Assembly: GCF_003385515.1 (NCBI RefSeq)
Contig: NZ_QNVT01000008.1
Span: forward strand, 143,114-207,113
DNA length: 64,000 nt
Reading direction: 5' to 3'
Source of the DNA: Chryseobacterium pennae
GTDB taxonomy: Bacteria; Bacteroidota; Bacteroidia; Flavobacteriales; Weeksellaceae
Below the pieces are notes generated by a model. That model searched no databases and was not told the origin of the DNA. It saw only the letters and a program-made list of their open reading frames with translations. Shown one piece after another: positions 1-9,208 of this stretch. Each line of letters opens with the position of its first letter. Position 1 is the first letter of the stretch. The translations under genes were made by a program, and so were the position numbers.

Positions 1-108
1 GACCATCAATGAATCCTGATAATATACTTTCAAACTGTCATGCACAGACTTTTGCCCGAACACAGGAATGAAGAAAAATAATATCAGACTAGTAACTAAG
101 CTTTTCAT
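1..108 (-). CDS. Exported protein, N-terminal part only; candidate T6SS immunity protein
   Basis: A reading frame starts at an ATG at 108 on the minus strand and stays open to base 1 (36 codons), so the gene continues off the window. The first 19 residues (MKSLVTSLILFFFIPVFGQ) are a clear signal peptide. It overlaps the last 20 bases of the PAAR-like/amidase effector in another frame, which suggests translational coupling. An exported protein directly downstream of a cell-wall-degrading effector is the usual place for a periplasmic immunity protein. That role is inferred from position only, because the mature domain is not in the window. Confidence 0.65.
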   Translation of the reverse strand, partial: MKSLVTSLILFFFIPVFGQKSVHDSLKVYYQDSLMV

Positions 109-1768
109 TTTTTGTATAATAAATAGGTAATTCATCATCTTCAGTCTTTTGAGTATATTCTGTAGGATACATGGATGAGGTTCTGTCTGAATAAGATCCT
201 ACACAAACTTTGTTTCCCTGATTTCCTCCGAGATAATATATGGTTTTGCCGTCACTGCTCTTTCCAACAGCCATACTTACGTGATGTTTATTGGATAAAA
301 CACATATTGAACCCAGCAAAGGTTTATTCCCTGCGATCAGTTTTCCCCATACCGGATCATCAAATTCTTCTTTTTCCAATCCTTTTTTATCGGTTGGATT
401 TTTCTTAAACCCTTGTCTGTATCTGGTCTTTTCTTCACCGTATGAATAAGCTCCCGGATCTAATTGGGCAGAATATCCGCTCTTGTTCAGACACCAGCCT
501 ACAAAAGAGGCGCACCAGGAACTGTTACCCGTATCAGCACAGGCTTTGGGTTTATTTTGTCGGTTGATGGCGTGATATTCATCCACGATCTTGGAACAGT
601 GGGTGGCTTCAGATATGCCAAGCTCCTGCTCTTCACGGGCTTTCACAATCCACGGCTGTTCAAAGTATTTGATTTTAAAATACTGACCGCCTTCATTTAA
701 AAAAGTGTTTTTTAAACTGCCGCTTCCTTGTTTCCCCAGATATTCAACTTTGGGTTCATCAGAAGTTACTTCAATATAGACTGATGCTTCTTTATCAGGA
801 CTTGCAGCAATGAGTTTGGCTAAATTAAATGACAAATCATCAGCACGCTGATTGAGCATCAGCTTAACCACTGCTTTGTTTTTAAACTGACTTGCATTTT
901 CTATCGTGGAGTCATTGGCCAGATTATCAACCTCTACTTCAAATTCAGTTTTTGCTTTTATGCCTGCATATTTTGAAGCATCTGTAATTTTTTCTATCTC
1001 TTTTAAGTCAATTAAACCTACCTCAGTATTGACGTCTGATAAGACTTTATTCTTACCACTTTTAACCTTAACTTTTATTTTCTTTCCTGTGAGTCCTTCA
1101 GTCTCAACGACTAAAGCAACCTGGTAACTCAATCCCCGTTCAGATATTTTTTCTGCAGTTATTTTATTGGTATCCACTTTCTTTTTAACTGTAACTTTCT
1201 TGCCCAGTTTTTTGTTGAATACTTCTTCTTCTTTTTCAACAGCAGCTCCTTTCTCAGTAGTCCATTTTACGAAATAAGCATCAAGGATTTTAGGTGCATT
1301 ACTATTCTGAATTTCACTTTTTATACTTTCCGCTTTCGGAATTGGAGATGGAGAAGCAGAATTAAATTCAGGATCACAATTAATATAAGACTCTTTTACC
1401 AAAACGGTCTGTTCCTGTATATTAGTGGTTCCCGGATTTTGCCATGGCGTTAATTTGATAACGCTCATACAGGGTGGGGGAGACATTTTTCTTGCCGGCC
1501 ATTTGGGATGTCCGCAGGTTCCTTTAAACTGAAGGTTAACCATATTGTTTCCATCACCTACTGTCGCAAATGGCTGATCCTGAAGGTTGATATCGTTGGA
1601 GGTCACTTTCAGCTCTCCCGGCCCCTGAGCATAAGGACACTTCAGCGTAGCTCCGTTCATTACCATTTCTCTTTTTTCGGTAGGAGAAGGTTCGCTGGAT
1701 TTTTTCTGTTGTTCTGCTCTTTTTTCAGAAAGCTTTTGATCGTGTGCTGAAGTTTTCTGATCTTCCAT
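89..1768 (-). CDS. T6SS effector: DUF4280 PAAR-like N-terminus with C-terminal cysteine amidase domain
   Basis: This is a 559-residue protein. Residues 35-135 match the DUF4280 PAAR-like pattern: MNGATLKCPYAQGPGELKV, then CGHPKWPARKMSPPPCM. That domain caps the VgrG spike in Bacteroidota type VI secretion. A lysine- and glutamate-rich middle part (150-380) is unassigned. Residues 385-535 look like an NlpC/P60 or CHAP-like peptidoglycan amidase (TIGR02594-like): WCASFVGWCL with likely nucleophile C419, and HHVSMAVG with likely H496. There is no signal peptide, as expected for T6SS cargo. The gene lies 92 bases downstream of vgrG on the same strand and overlaps a candidate immunity gene. The effector role is inferred from domain pairing and context. 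Confidence 0.8.
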   Translation of the reverse strand: MEDQKTSAHDQKLSEKRAEQQKKSSEPSPTEKREMVMNGATLKCPYAQGPGELKVTSNDINLQDQPFATVGDGNNMVNLQFKGTCGHPKWPARKMSPPPCMSVIKLTPWQNPGTTNIQEQTVLVKESYINCDPEFNSASPSPIPKAESIKSEIQNSNAPKILDAYFVKWTTEKGAAVEKEEEVFNKKLGKKVTVKKKVDTNKITAEKISERGLSYQVALVVETEGLTGKKIKVKVKSGKNKVLSDVNTEVGLIDLKEIEKITDASKYAGIKAKTEFEVEVDNLANDSTIENASQFKNKAVVKLMLNQRADDLSFNLAKLIAASPDKEASVYIEVTSDEPKVEYLGKQGSGSLKNTFLNEGGQYFKIKYFEQPWIVKAREEQELGISEATHCSKIVDEYHAINRQNKPKACADTGNSSWCASFVGWCLNKSGYSAQLDPGAYSYGEEKTRYRQGFKKNPTDKKGLEKEEFDDPVWGKLIAGNKPLLGSICVLSNKHHVSMAVGKSSDGKTIYYLGGNQGNKVCVGSYSDRTSSMYPTEYTQKTEDDELPIYYTKNEKLSY

Positions 1769-1860
1769 GTGTTACTATTTTGGATTGGATTCAATGGTTG
1801 AGGTTGTCATCATGTTTTTGAGGGTGCCAATGAAAATTGACCTTCATTCCTCATATAGAT

Positions 1861-3744
1861 TTAACCCTTACTTACTTTAACGTCTTTTCCGCCCTGGAAT
1901 ACAGCCAGTGAAGTTCCTCTCAGTTTTAAATCACCTTTTGAAGTCTGTATATCAGCTTCTCCGGAAATGCTTTTAAATTTACTGCCAGTACTTTCTGTCT
2001 GATCCTGTTTTACGGTAACAGTTTTATTTTCAGAGGTCTGAGTATATCTTTTTGTTATAGATTCGGTATGATCATTTCCTATGTTGAGAGTGCTGTCCTG
2101 TCCAATTTTGGTGGTCATATTCCTTCCCACAGAAATATGCATATCTTCTCCTGCCGTGAAAGTCATATTCTTCGGTGCGGTAACATTGATATTGCCCTGG
2201 CCATCCATAAAATAAGTGTTTCCACTTGGATCTTTAATGGTAACACTTCTATCAGCATCATTCATTAATACCTTAATACCGCTTCTGGTCTGTATAGATT
2301 TCAGGTGATTGTCAAGGCCTCCGCCCAAACCTACCTGCCCATGAAACATTCCTCCCATAGCAAATGGAAAATCGGGGTTATGGTATTCAAATCCTACCAT
2401 GACCTGATCGCCAATTTCAGGAACGGCTACAAACCCTCTGTTTTGGGTAATTGCATCGGTTCCTCCTGCATCCGGGCTCATCATTCTGATAAAATGAGTG
2501 GTATCATTTAGCTGCCAGTCAAACCTTACCTGTATTCTTCCCTGATTCAATGGATCTACATTGGAGATCACAGTGGCTACCTGTGGTTCTGCTTTCGGCA
2601 TTTCAAAATCAGATTTTGGCATAAAACCGGTTCCTTCAGCAATGGCTTCAAAGCTTCCTTTATAATATCCTCTTGCATCCACTTCATGGCTTACCTCTGT
2701 AACCATCAGTGTTGTAAAATGGGAAGTTTCATTGCTGTCGGTCTTTCTCATCGCCAAATCCGCTACACAACCAATATAAAGGAACGGCACAGTGGTCTTT
2801 CCCGAAACGGTAAAAACCTCTACCGCCTTACTTCCTCGTGCACTTTTCTGGGAATCATCCACATCAAGGAATACGTTGGGGTTGATAGGAGTCGGAGTTA
2901 ATGAACGGGTGGTAAAAATAGTATCATTCAGCTCATACGCTTTGGAAGATAATTCTCCCAAATGGTTTATTCTGTCATCAGCACCTACCATTTTGGTATG
3001 TCTGCTGCTGTTATAACCGAAGTATTCAGGTTTGGTATGAACTGCTCTCAACTCAACGTTTACATCAATAACGTTACTACCATATACCAGTAGGATAGGT
3101 TTCTCAGAAGGAGGAAGCTTTCCGAAATGAAGAACTTCACCATCATAATAAAACTGCTCGCCATAGGCTTCTGCAATCCTTGTCAGGTAATTGTAATGCG
3201 TTTCGTTATATTGTGCGCTGTAACTGATATAGCTTTTGTTCTGGGTATCTACCCTAAAGTCAAATTTACTTGTTCCTAAAGTCTCTTTGATAATCCGGTC
3301 TGCAATAATATTGGTATTCACAGACTGGTTGCCGCCGAAGCTTTGGGTATGAGGAGCTGCATCCATCAGAATCGTAGGGCTCATTCCTTTTAGGATAATA
3401 TTTCCCAGACTCATTTTTTCCTGACTGAAGGCTACTTTGGTAATGATGCCCACAAATGTTCTTTCAGGGGTTTCATTTTCGTAATCTTTATATCTAAAAA
3501 CAATGGTGATTCTTTTTCCTAAAAACTTTTGGGCCTGCTGAAGGTTGTGGTTTTGTACCTCCCCTAAAGAGTCATGAGCCAATACCAGTTCAAAATCATG
3601 GTGCTTTCTTGCACTCTGCTGCAAACGAAAGTGTTTAAAGTGATTGATAGTCTTGCCCTCAACCACAATTTCCAGCTTTACCACCCGGTTGATCCCCGAA
3701 ATGTGGTTTTCTGAAACTTTCTCAGAATTTGAGGTGTTTTTCAT
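1861..3744 (-). CDS. vgrG: Type VI secretion tip protein VgrG
   Basis: This is a 627-residue spike protein. Residues about 30-330 are the phage GPD-like region, with HHDFELVLAH and later YNETHYNYLTRIAEAYGEQFYYDG. Residues about 388-475 are the gp5-like OB-fold with VDPLNQGRIQVRFDW and VPEIGDQVMVGFEYHNPDFPF. The C-terminal 150 residues carry repeated beta-helix segments (DPSGNTYFMDG, MTTKIGQDSTLNIGNDHT). Length and order fit VgrG of the Bacteroidota T6SS-iii type. No tube, sheath or baseplate genes are in the window, so this is either the edge of a main locus or an orphan vgrG island. The next gene encodes its PAAR-like cargo. Confidence 0.9.
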   Translation of the reverse strand: MKNTSNSEKVSENHISGINRVVKLEIVVEGKTINHFKHFRLQQSARKHHDFELVLAHDSLGEVQNHNLQQAQKFLGKRITIVFRYKDYENETPERTFVGIITKVAFSQEKMSLGNIILKGMSPTILMDAAPHTQSFGGNQSVNTNIIADRIIKETLGTSKFDFRVDTQNKSYISYSAQYNETHYNYLTRIAEAYGEQFYYDGEVLHFGKLPPSEKPILLVYGSNVIDVNVELRAVHTKPEYFGYNSSRHTKMVGADDRINHLGELSSKAYELNDTIFTTRSLTPTPINPNVFLDVDDSQKSARGSKAVEVFTVSGKTTVPFLYIGCVADLAMRKTDSNETSHFTTLMVTEVSHEVDARGYYKGSFEAIAEGTGFMPKSDFEMPKAEPQVATVISNVDPLNQGRIQVRFDWQLNDTTHFIRMMSPDAGGTDAITQNRGFVAVPEIGDQVMVGFEYHNPDFPFAMGGMFHGQVGLGGGLDNHLKSIQTRSGIKVLMNDADRSVTIKDPSGNTYFMDGQGNINVTAPKNMTFTAGEDMHISVGRNMTTKIGQDSTLNIGNDHTESITKRYTQTSENKTVTVKQDQTESTGSKFKSISGEADIQTSKGDLKLRGTSLAVFQGGKDVKVSKG

Positions 3745-3965
3745 AATATTTAGTGCATTTTTTTAGCGGTCTTATGTCACCGAAGTTAGATAAAAAAAAT
3801 AGTATGAAATGTAAATTTTCGTTAAATCTGAAAAATTGTAGTAAAACTACGATTGATTTATTTAAATGACTTTAAATTAGACGTTTGTAGAAAGTCTTAG
3901 GAATTGAGGAGTTCTGGTCTTGAAAGTAGGTTTTGGAGTATTGTTTTTGTTGGATTGAAATAGAA

Positions 3966-3996
3966 TCTCCGAAGTCGGGAGACTTCGGAGAGCGGG
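3966..3996 (+). repeat. Interspersed palindromic repeat, half unit (copy 1)
   Basis: This carries only the right arm of the family described at 35402-35492: CCGAAGTCGGGAGACTTCGG followed by AGAGCGGG. The inner GAAGTC/GACTTC forms a hairpin. It lies just downstream of the DUF4238 gene. Confidence 0.75.
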
Positions 3997-4010
3997 TCTG
4001 TAAATATATT

Positions 4011-4877
4011 TTACAAATCTTTATTTGAATATATTCGAACAGTGAGATCTTCTAAATATTGTTTATTCTCGCAGGCTACAGTGTCATTTGCAAGTAATAA
4101 GTTGTGTTTGTTGATATAATACATTTGTTCTGAATTTAATTTTTTAATTCCAGATGTATTAATACCTTCAGGATGTTTTTCAGAATAAAAGTGGATATAT
4201 ATATTACTACTTAATGGTAAACTTATGTATGCAATTTCTTCTATGTCTGGGTTAAAATATGTATTAATTTTTTTTCGATGAGTTGCTGCTCCAAAATCTG
4301 GCAAAATAAAATAATCATCTTTATCTTCTGGCACTTCTATTATAAAATAAATTAATCCCATTTTTGAAATAATTTCATTACCAAGTAGTAAATAGTCATC
4401 TCCACCAAGATATTTAGAATCTCCTCTCTTATTAAAATAATCATAAAAGCTATTCTTTAAACCATCTACTGCATTATTCATTACTGGGCTCAATGCATTA
4501 AAGAAAATGTTTTCTAAGTTTATTTTATAAGTAGGGTTTCTAAAATTTGCAATTGCTCCATATCTAGCAAAATATATAATTGCTTTTTGTACTTCAGTAT
4601 TTACTTTTTTATCAGTAATTAATCTTAATATATGACCATAATAGGATTCAAAATCATTTTCATAATATTGATTAAGTTGCTGTTCGATAGTTGTATAGTC
4701 ATTTACTCCATTCTCATATTTTGTATTTAAGTCTTTCTCGCTAAAAATTCTTTTAGAAGATTTTTTTGTTTGAAATAATCTTGAAGACTTATTGTATAGA
4801 TATATTTCATTTTGTCTATTGAAAAATTTCTTTATATGGACTTGTGAAATATAATGATGATTTCTTGGTATGCTCAT
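4011..4877 (-). CDS. DUF4238 domain protein
   Basis: This is a 288-residue protein without a signal peptide. The N-terminus NHHYISQVHIKKFF (residues 6-19) is the signature of DUF4238 proteins. Length is usual for the family. Its biochemical role is not established; DUF4238 genes are often found in variable, mobile or defence-rich regions. The gene is clearly more AT-rich than the vgrG operon and lies between two copies of the palindromic repeat, next to a putAbiC gene. This suggests an acquired accessory gene. No catalytic motif could be assigned. Confidence 0.75.
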   Translation of the reverse strand: MSIPRNHHYISQVHIKKFFNRQNEIYLYNKSSRLFQTKKSSKRIFSEKDLNTKYENGVNDYTTIEQQLNQYYENDFESYYGHILRLITDKKVNTEVQKAIIYFARYGAIANFRNPTYKINLENIFFNALSPVMNNAVDGLKNSFYDYFNKRGDSKYLGGDDYLLLGNEIISKMGLIYFIIEVPEDKDDYFILPDFGAATHRKKINTYFNPDIEEIAYISLPLSSNIYIHFYSEKHPEGINTSGIKKLNSEQMYYINKHNLLLANDTVACENKQYLEDLTVRIYSNKDL

Positions 4878-4926
4878 AAACTTTTATTTTATGAAACTTA
4901 TAAATTATTGACTATTTAAAAAAAAA

Positions 4927-4965
4927 TCTCCGTTGGCAAAGTCTCCCGACTTTGGAGAGCATGGG
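4927..4965 (+). repeat. Interspersed palindromic repeat, half unit (copy 2)
   Basis: The core GCAAAGTCTCCCGACTTTGG is followed by AGAGCATGGG. It is a left-arm-like unit of the family at 35402-35492. It sits between the DUF4238 and putAbiC genes, so the DUF4238 gene is bracketed by copies 1 and 2. Confidence 0.7.
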
Positions 4966-5001
4966 ATTTTAGAGGGAGCTGACTTATGTTTTATTTTTTG
5001 A

Positions 5002-6117
5002 CTAACTATCTCCCCATTCGAACATAGGATCATTTTTAACAGATTGTAACTTTATATTTATTATTTCTTTTGCAAAATGTAATCTAGGATTTTGGATATG
5101 TCTTACTCTATCAATTGGTAAATTATGCAACATACGATATTTGGATAAAAATAGGTTTTCCTTTTTTTCCCAATCCTCCCCTATACCAGAAATGTAATTG
5201 TGGTATAATAGAAGTTGTTCATCATTTGACATTTGTGCCCGAAGAATTTTAAGATATTCTCTTGATTGCTTATAATTAAATAATCCTTCTTTTTCTTTTT
5301 TAACTACAAATTTTACGGTACTAAATAAATGTCTGTAATAATGAGCCAGTCTTGATTCATGACCTGTAAATGGAGCGTACTTAATATGCAGTTCAATTTT
5401 ATTGGATTTATCAGGCCCTGTAGTAAACTCATTTTTTTCACCAAAGCTTTCCTTATGTTCTCTGCGTATTTCTTTTAATTGGTCTTTACATTTTTGTATA
5501 AATATTTCATATTTATCTTCTTTCACTAATTTTGAAAATGAACCAAAAAAGAACAATTTATATCCAATTTGTAAGACTTTATCTTCAGGCACTTGTAAAG
5601 TACTTCCAATAATTTTACAAAAAGATAAACATGCATTAAGCTCTTTAACCATTGAGACAAAAGTTTTTCTTCCATCAACAATACGCTCAATTTGTGTCTT
5701 CGTTATGGTTTCATTTAGATTGTCACAAGTGTCTCGAGTGGTTGACGTTAAATAACTATAACCTGTTATTTTCATTTCACTAATATTCTCTTTATGTAAT
5801 TTTATCATTTCGAAGTACTGAGATTCGAATTGCTGTATTTTAAACTGTTCTTGTACCTGATTGTTCGCTCTTAATTGTGCCCAAAAGGCAATAAATGTTA
5901 GAAATCCTGCAATTAATGCTATAAAAGGCCCTGTAGTACCTCCAATAGTATCTCCAATTTGACCTGTTGTAGAGACATCAAAAGTTGTTGGATGGTTTAT
6001 ATATTTATAATATTGAAAAAGCATCCAATTTGATAAAACCGTTATAAAATAACCTATAGATAAGAATATTAGAAATGTAATTATTAGAGCCCATTTCGAG
6101 GCAAAAAAATTTTTCAT
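5002..6117 (-). CDS. putAbiC-type phage abortive infection membrane protein
   Basis: This is a 371-residue protein with two N-terminal membrane segments (about residues 9-33 and 57-80) joined by a short loop ending GDTIGGTTGPF. A short coiled stretch follows (AQLRANNQVQEQFKIQQFESQYFEMIKLH), then a soluble domain with HYYRHLFSTVKFV and YLKILRAQMSNDEQLLLYHNYISG. These features are typical of the putative phage abortive infection family (PF16872). The predicted role is anti-phage defence at the inner membrane, but the mechanism is not known. It is AT-rich and lies 124 bases upstream of the DUF4238 gene on the same strand. Confidence 0.75.
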   Translation of the reverse strand: MKNFFASKWALIITFLIFLSIGYFITVLSNWMLFQYYKYINHPTTFDVSTTGQIGDTIGGTTGPFIALIAGFLTFIAFWAQLRANNQVQEQFKIQQFESQYFEMIKLHKENISEMKITGYSYLTSTTRDTCDNLNETITKTQIERIVDGRKTFVSMVKELNACLSFCKIIGSTLQVPEDKVLQIGYKLFFFGSFSKLVKEDKYEIFIQKCKDQLKEIRREHKESFGEKNEFTTGPDKSNKIELHIKYAPFTGHESRLAHYYRHLFSTVKFVVKKEKEGLFNYKQSREYLKILRAQMSNDEQLLLYHNYISGIGEDWEKKENLFLSKYRMLHNLPIDRVRHIQNPRLHFAKEIINIKLQSVKNDPMFEWGDS

Positions 6118-6240
6118 GTATAATTTTTATGATTTATAGTTTTGAAATCGAATTTATGTAATTATGTTTTAATTTATATAATAATTCTGATAATTTGAGA
6201 AATAATTTTATATCTATTTAATGTAGGCTTATATCCCTCT

Positions 6241-6269
6241 CGCTGCCGCACGATTGCATCGTGTGGTTT
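6241..6269 (+). repeat. REP hairpin, left flank of RAYT transposase
   Basis: CGCTGCCGCACGATTGCATC is followed by GTGTGGTTT. CACGAT/ATCGTG form the stem with a TGC loop. The reverse complement recurs at 6884-6915, so the transposase relic is bracketed by inverted REP units. This is the usual arrangement of REP/RAYT systems. Confidence 0.8.
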
Positions 6270-6319
6270 TATCTCAACCATTTTCTCACAAAGTTTTTAT
6301 CTTTATAAAAACATAATTG

Positions 6320-6878
6320 ATGAGTCGTAATTACAAATTTCACAATCCTGAAGGATTATATTTCATAAGTTTTGCTGTCGTAGGCTGGCTGGATGTTTTT
6401 ATTAGAAATGAATACAAGGAAATTCTTTTAGACAGTTTAAGATTTTGGCAAAAGATTAGGAATGGAAATACATTCATGGTGCATCATGTCAAGCCATGTA
6501 CACTTAATTTTCAGAAATATAAATGGACAGAAACCAGAAACTCTGATTGGTGATAGATTTACAAGCAGAGCAATTGTGACAGCAATTAAGGAAAATCCTA
6601 CAGAAAGCAGAAAAGAGTTTTTATTAGATTTCTTCCTTAAAGAAGCTTCAAAAACTTCAAATGTAACTCAATATCAATTTTGGAGACATGATAATAAGCC
6701 TATTGAGTTGTGGAGTAATAGGGTGATTAACCAGAAGATTAACTATATACATCAAAATCCTGTGGAAGCAGGTCTAGTTTTTCGCGCGGAAGATTATGGA
6801 TACAGCAGTGCTGTAGATTATTCTGACGAAAAAGGACTTTTAGATGATATTGTTGTTTTCAGAATGTTTGACTTGTAA
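6320..6878 (+). pseudogene. REP-associated tyrosine transposase (RAYT), frameshifted
   Basis: The first frame (ATG at 6320) encodes SRNYKFHNPEGLYFISFAVV, the usual start of Y1/IS200-like REP-associated transposases. Near 6450-6462 the frame must move by one base. The second frame continues with WCIMSSHVHLIFR (the HUH metal/catalytic histidines) and ends with INYIHQNPVEAGLV, which carries the expected catalytic tyrosine. Reading across the junction gives a normal-length RAYT of about 185 residues, so a single-base insertion or two-base deletion near AAAAGATTAGGAATGG breaks the gene. Both catalytic motifs survive, implying a recent lesion or a sequencing error. RAYTs act on REP hairpins; its own pair is at 6241 and 6884. 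Confidence 0.85.
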
Positions 6879-6883
6879 TGCAG

Positions 6884-6915
6884 AAACCACACGATGCAAT
6901 CGTGCAGTAGCAGCG
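6884..6915 (-). repeat. REP hairpin, right flank of RAYT transposase
   Basis: AAACCACACGATGCAATCGTG is here split by position: 6884-6904, followed by CAGTAGCAGCG. It is the inverted copy of the unit at 6241-6269, with a three-base insertion in the tail. It begins a few bases after the transposase stop codon. Confidence 0.8.
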
Positions 6916-6997
6916 AAAGACATTTTTTCCGAAACAAACAGATAAGCTTTGAGTAAATAAAATACTGTTGCCTTTGCGTGAAGAGGATTTGTTGGAT

Positions 6998-7030
6998 ATC
7001 CTTGTCAAGGTTTTAAACCTTGACAAGGAT
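6998..7030. repeat. Perfect 16-base inverted repeat
   Basis: ATCCTTGTCAAGGTTT and its exact reverse complement are separated by one T. There is no adjacent T-run, so it is not an obvious terminator. It lies in the 487-base gene-free stretch 6879-7365, which otherwise holds the RAYT flank and, presumably, the promoter of the serine hydrolase at 7366. It resembles a short interspersed hairpin. No second copy was seen in the window. Confidence 0.7.
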
Positions 7031-7365
7031 CAAGGATATTGCTTATTTTTCACTAACGCTTTTCCACAATATTCTGGCCTCTTGCTGTTACAGGATAAAA
7101 TCGTGCGCTAACGCGGTATATCATTATGGAAAGTAGAGGCTGTAGCTCACTGAGAAAGCAGGAAAAGTACTAAAAGTGTAAAGTTTTTATTATTGACAAT
7201 ATTCTTTGTATTTTTAGTACACTAACAAATAGGAAGGAATAGTCAGAATTTGTATTGAAAAAATATTGGCTTTTTAATCTGAAAATGGAGTTTCCATAGG
7301 AAGAGAAGCAAATTTCAGACAATTATTCCTGAAGTTGTCCCTATTAAAAGGTCCTATTAAATAAA

Positions 7366-8517
7366 ATGAGAAATAATATCATAAAATACATCGTCAGTTT
7401 TTCTTTTGTCTTATTTCTGATTTCCTGTTCAGGAACAAAGTCTATTGTTGGGACTGAAAAGGTGAAAGAAGATTCACTCTATACAGAAATTCAGCGAATT
7501 GGCTTAGAAGCAACCAGAAGTAACAATGTTCCTGGGGTAGCAATAGCTGTTATTCAAAATGGGAAAATAGTTTGGACTCAAAGCATAGGATTTGCTGATA
7601 AGGAAAACCAGAAACCAGTAACAACAGAAACAATCTTTAACGTGGGTTCCATTTCAAAAATGGTTTCTGCGTGGGGATTTATGCAATTGACAGAAAAAGG
7701 GCTTGTAAAACTGGATAATCCTGTTGACCAATATCTGACCCGTTGGAAATTGCCTGTTTCCCAATATGATATATCAAAAGTTACCCTTAGACGCATTCTC
7801 AGCCATACAGCTGGTCTTTCGGTACATGGTTACGGCGGTTCCGAACAAGGAACAAAACTGTTGAGTTTAGAAGAATCCCTTTTCGGAAAGACAAAAAGAA
7901 ATGGAGAAAGTGTACGTTTAATAAGTGAGCCAGGAACCAAGTGGGAGTATTCAGGGGGTGGTTACACCCTCGCACAGTTAATGCTCGAAGAAAGAACTAA
8001 GGAGAAGTTTGCAGACTATATGAAAAAGAATGTTTTCAAACCTCTGGGATTGGACCATACTACCTATGAATGGACAGAAGATATGATGAAAAACTCTGCC
8101 ACAGCTTATGATGCTTCGGGTAAGCCTATAAAGAATAGAATATTTACAGAACAGGCAGCAGCGGGATTACAAACAACAGTTTTGGACCTGGCCCGTTTCG
8201 CAGAACTGTCATTAAGTTACAAACAAAACCAGCTGCATAAAGTTTTGAGACCGGCAACTGTACAGATGATGGAGAAGCCTGTTGTACCATTTTCTGATCA
8301 GGGAAAGAGTGGTCTGGGGTATCGGTTTATGAATTATGAGGGATTTGAAACATTAGGACATACCGGAGAGAATGAGGGCTGGAGTGCTGCCCTTTTTATG
8401 CATTTGCCCACCAAGAGCAGTATTGTAGTTCTCTGTAATGGCTCAAACGGAGACCGTGTCTGGTTTCCTATCTATCAGAGATGGCTAAAAAGAATTAATA
8501 GTATTCATGTTCAGTGA
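7366..8517 (+). CDS. Serine hydrolase of the beta-lactamase (class C / PBP4*) family, lipoprotein
   Basis: This is a 383-residue protein. A hydrophobic signal ends in the lipobox LISC (C21), so it is predicted to be anchored as a lipoprotein. The beta-lactamase-fold motifs are SISK (S95-K98, nucleophile and general base), YSG (Y195) and HTG (H332-G334). Such proteins include esterases, D-amino-acid or D,D-peptidases and resistance enzymes, so the substrate cannot be read from sequence. It stands alone on the plus strand after the RAYT relic. It is the first of six intact members of this family in the window. Its upstream region lacks the operator shared by the members at 18104 and 22095. Confidence 0.85.
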   Translation: MRNNIIKYIVSFSFVLFLISCSGTKSIVGTEKVKEDSLYTEIQRIGLEATRSNNVPGVAIAVIQNGKIVWTQSIGFADKENQKPVTTETIFNVGSISKMVSAWGFMQLTEKGLVKLDNPVDQYLTRWKLPVSQYDISKVTLRRILSHTAGLSVHGYGGSEQGTKLLSLEESLFGKTKRNGESVRLISEPGTKWEYSGGGYTLAQLMLEERTKEKFADYMKKNVFKPLGLDHTTYEWTEDMMKNSATAYDASGKPIKNRIFTEQAAAGLQTTVLDLARFAELSLSYKQNQLHKVLRPATVQMMEKPVVPFSDQGKSGLGYRFMNYEGFETLGHTGENEGWSAALFMHLPTKSSIVVLCNGSNGDRVWFPIYQRWLKRINSIHVQ

Positions 8518-8728
8518 GTGAAAATATAAAGCAAAGATTTATAACATCATTGTAATAGCATAAGAAAATAGGAAGGAACCAATTTCATTGATTCTTTCTA
8601 AGCGATTACGTAGCCATACTAATTCCTTTATCAGTAATGACGGAGTTCCAATACTTTTTAAATTATGATAGCCATGAAATATTAAAACATAAAATAATCT
8701 CCGTGATTAGTGGAAAAGTTAACTAAAA

Positions 8729-9208
8729 TTAGCGCACAAGATACCAGATTGCAGCAGCAATTCCGGCATAAGCAGTAACGGTAATAATATCAGCTATAGG
8801 CTGTGAAAAGCGTTTTTCTGCAATTTTATCAGCATTGATCTGATTCTTATGGAATTTCAGTGTTTTTTTAGCGTTATGAACCGGGTGGGCCACCAGACTG
8901 TCGCTTTCCCATCGGTCAACAATTACTTTATAGCTTTTGCCATCAACATCAATTCTAACATTTTTATTAGGAGCAAGTTTCTCCTGAATACTGGCCGGCG
9001 CAGCTGGCTGTTGTTGCGAGGGCATGCTTTGGGCTTGAGGTTCAGCTATTGCACTTTTCGTTTGCATTAAAGCATTATTAGCAGGAGCCGAACTCTTTTT
9101 AGATTCTTGCTTATTGTCGGTAACAGGGGCTGCAGGTTTTTTTACCTGATAAGTATAGCAGCTTGTAAGAGAAAATAATATAATGATGAGATAAAGATTC
9201 TTTCGCAT
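8729..9208 (-). CDS. Small lipoprotein of unknown function
   Basis: This is a 159-residue protein. The signal MRKNLYLIIILFSLTSC has a lipobox cysteine at 17. A low-complexity Ala/Pro/Gln/Ser linker (about 25-75) is followed by a small conserved-looking domain (VRIDVDGKSYKVIVDRWESD). The C-terminus has a short hydrophobic helix (AYAGIAAAIWYLV) that could be a membrane segment. I do not recognise the family. It is transcribed alone, convergent with the serine hydrolase at 7366. Confidence 0.65.
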   Translation of the reverse strand: MRKNLYLIIILFSLTSCYTYQVKKPAAPVTDNKQESKKSSAPANNALMQTKSAIAEPQAQSMPSQQQPAAPASIQEKLAPNKNVRIDVDGKSYKVIVDRWESDSLVAHPVHNAKKTLKFHKNQINADKIAEKRFSQPIADIITVTAYAGIAAAIWYLVR

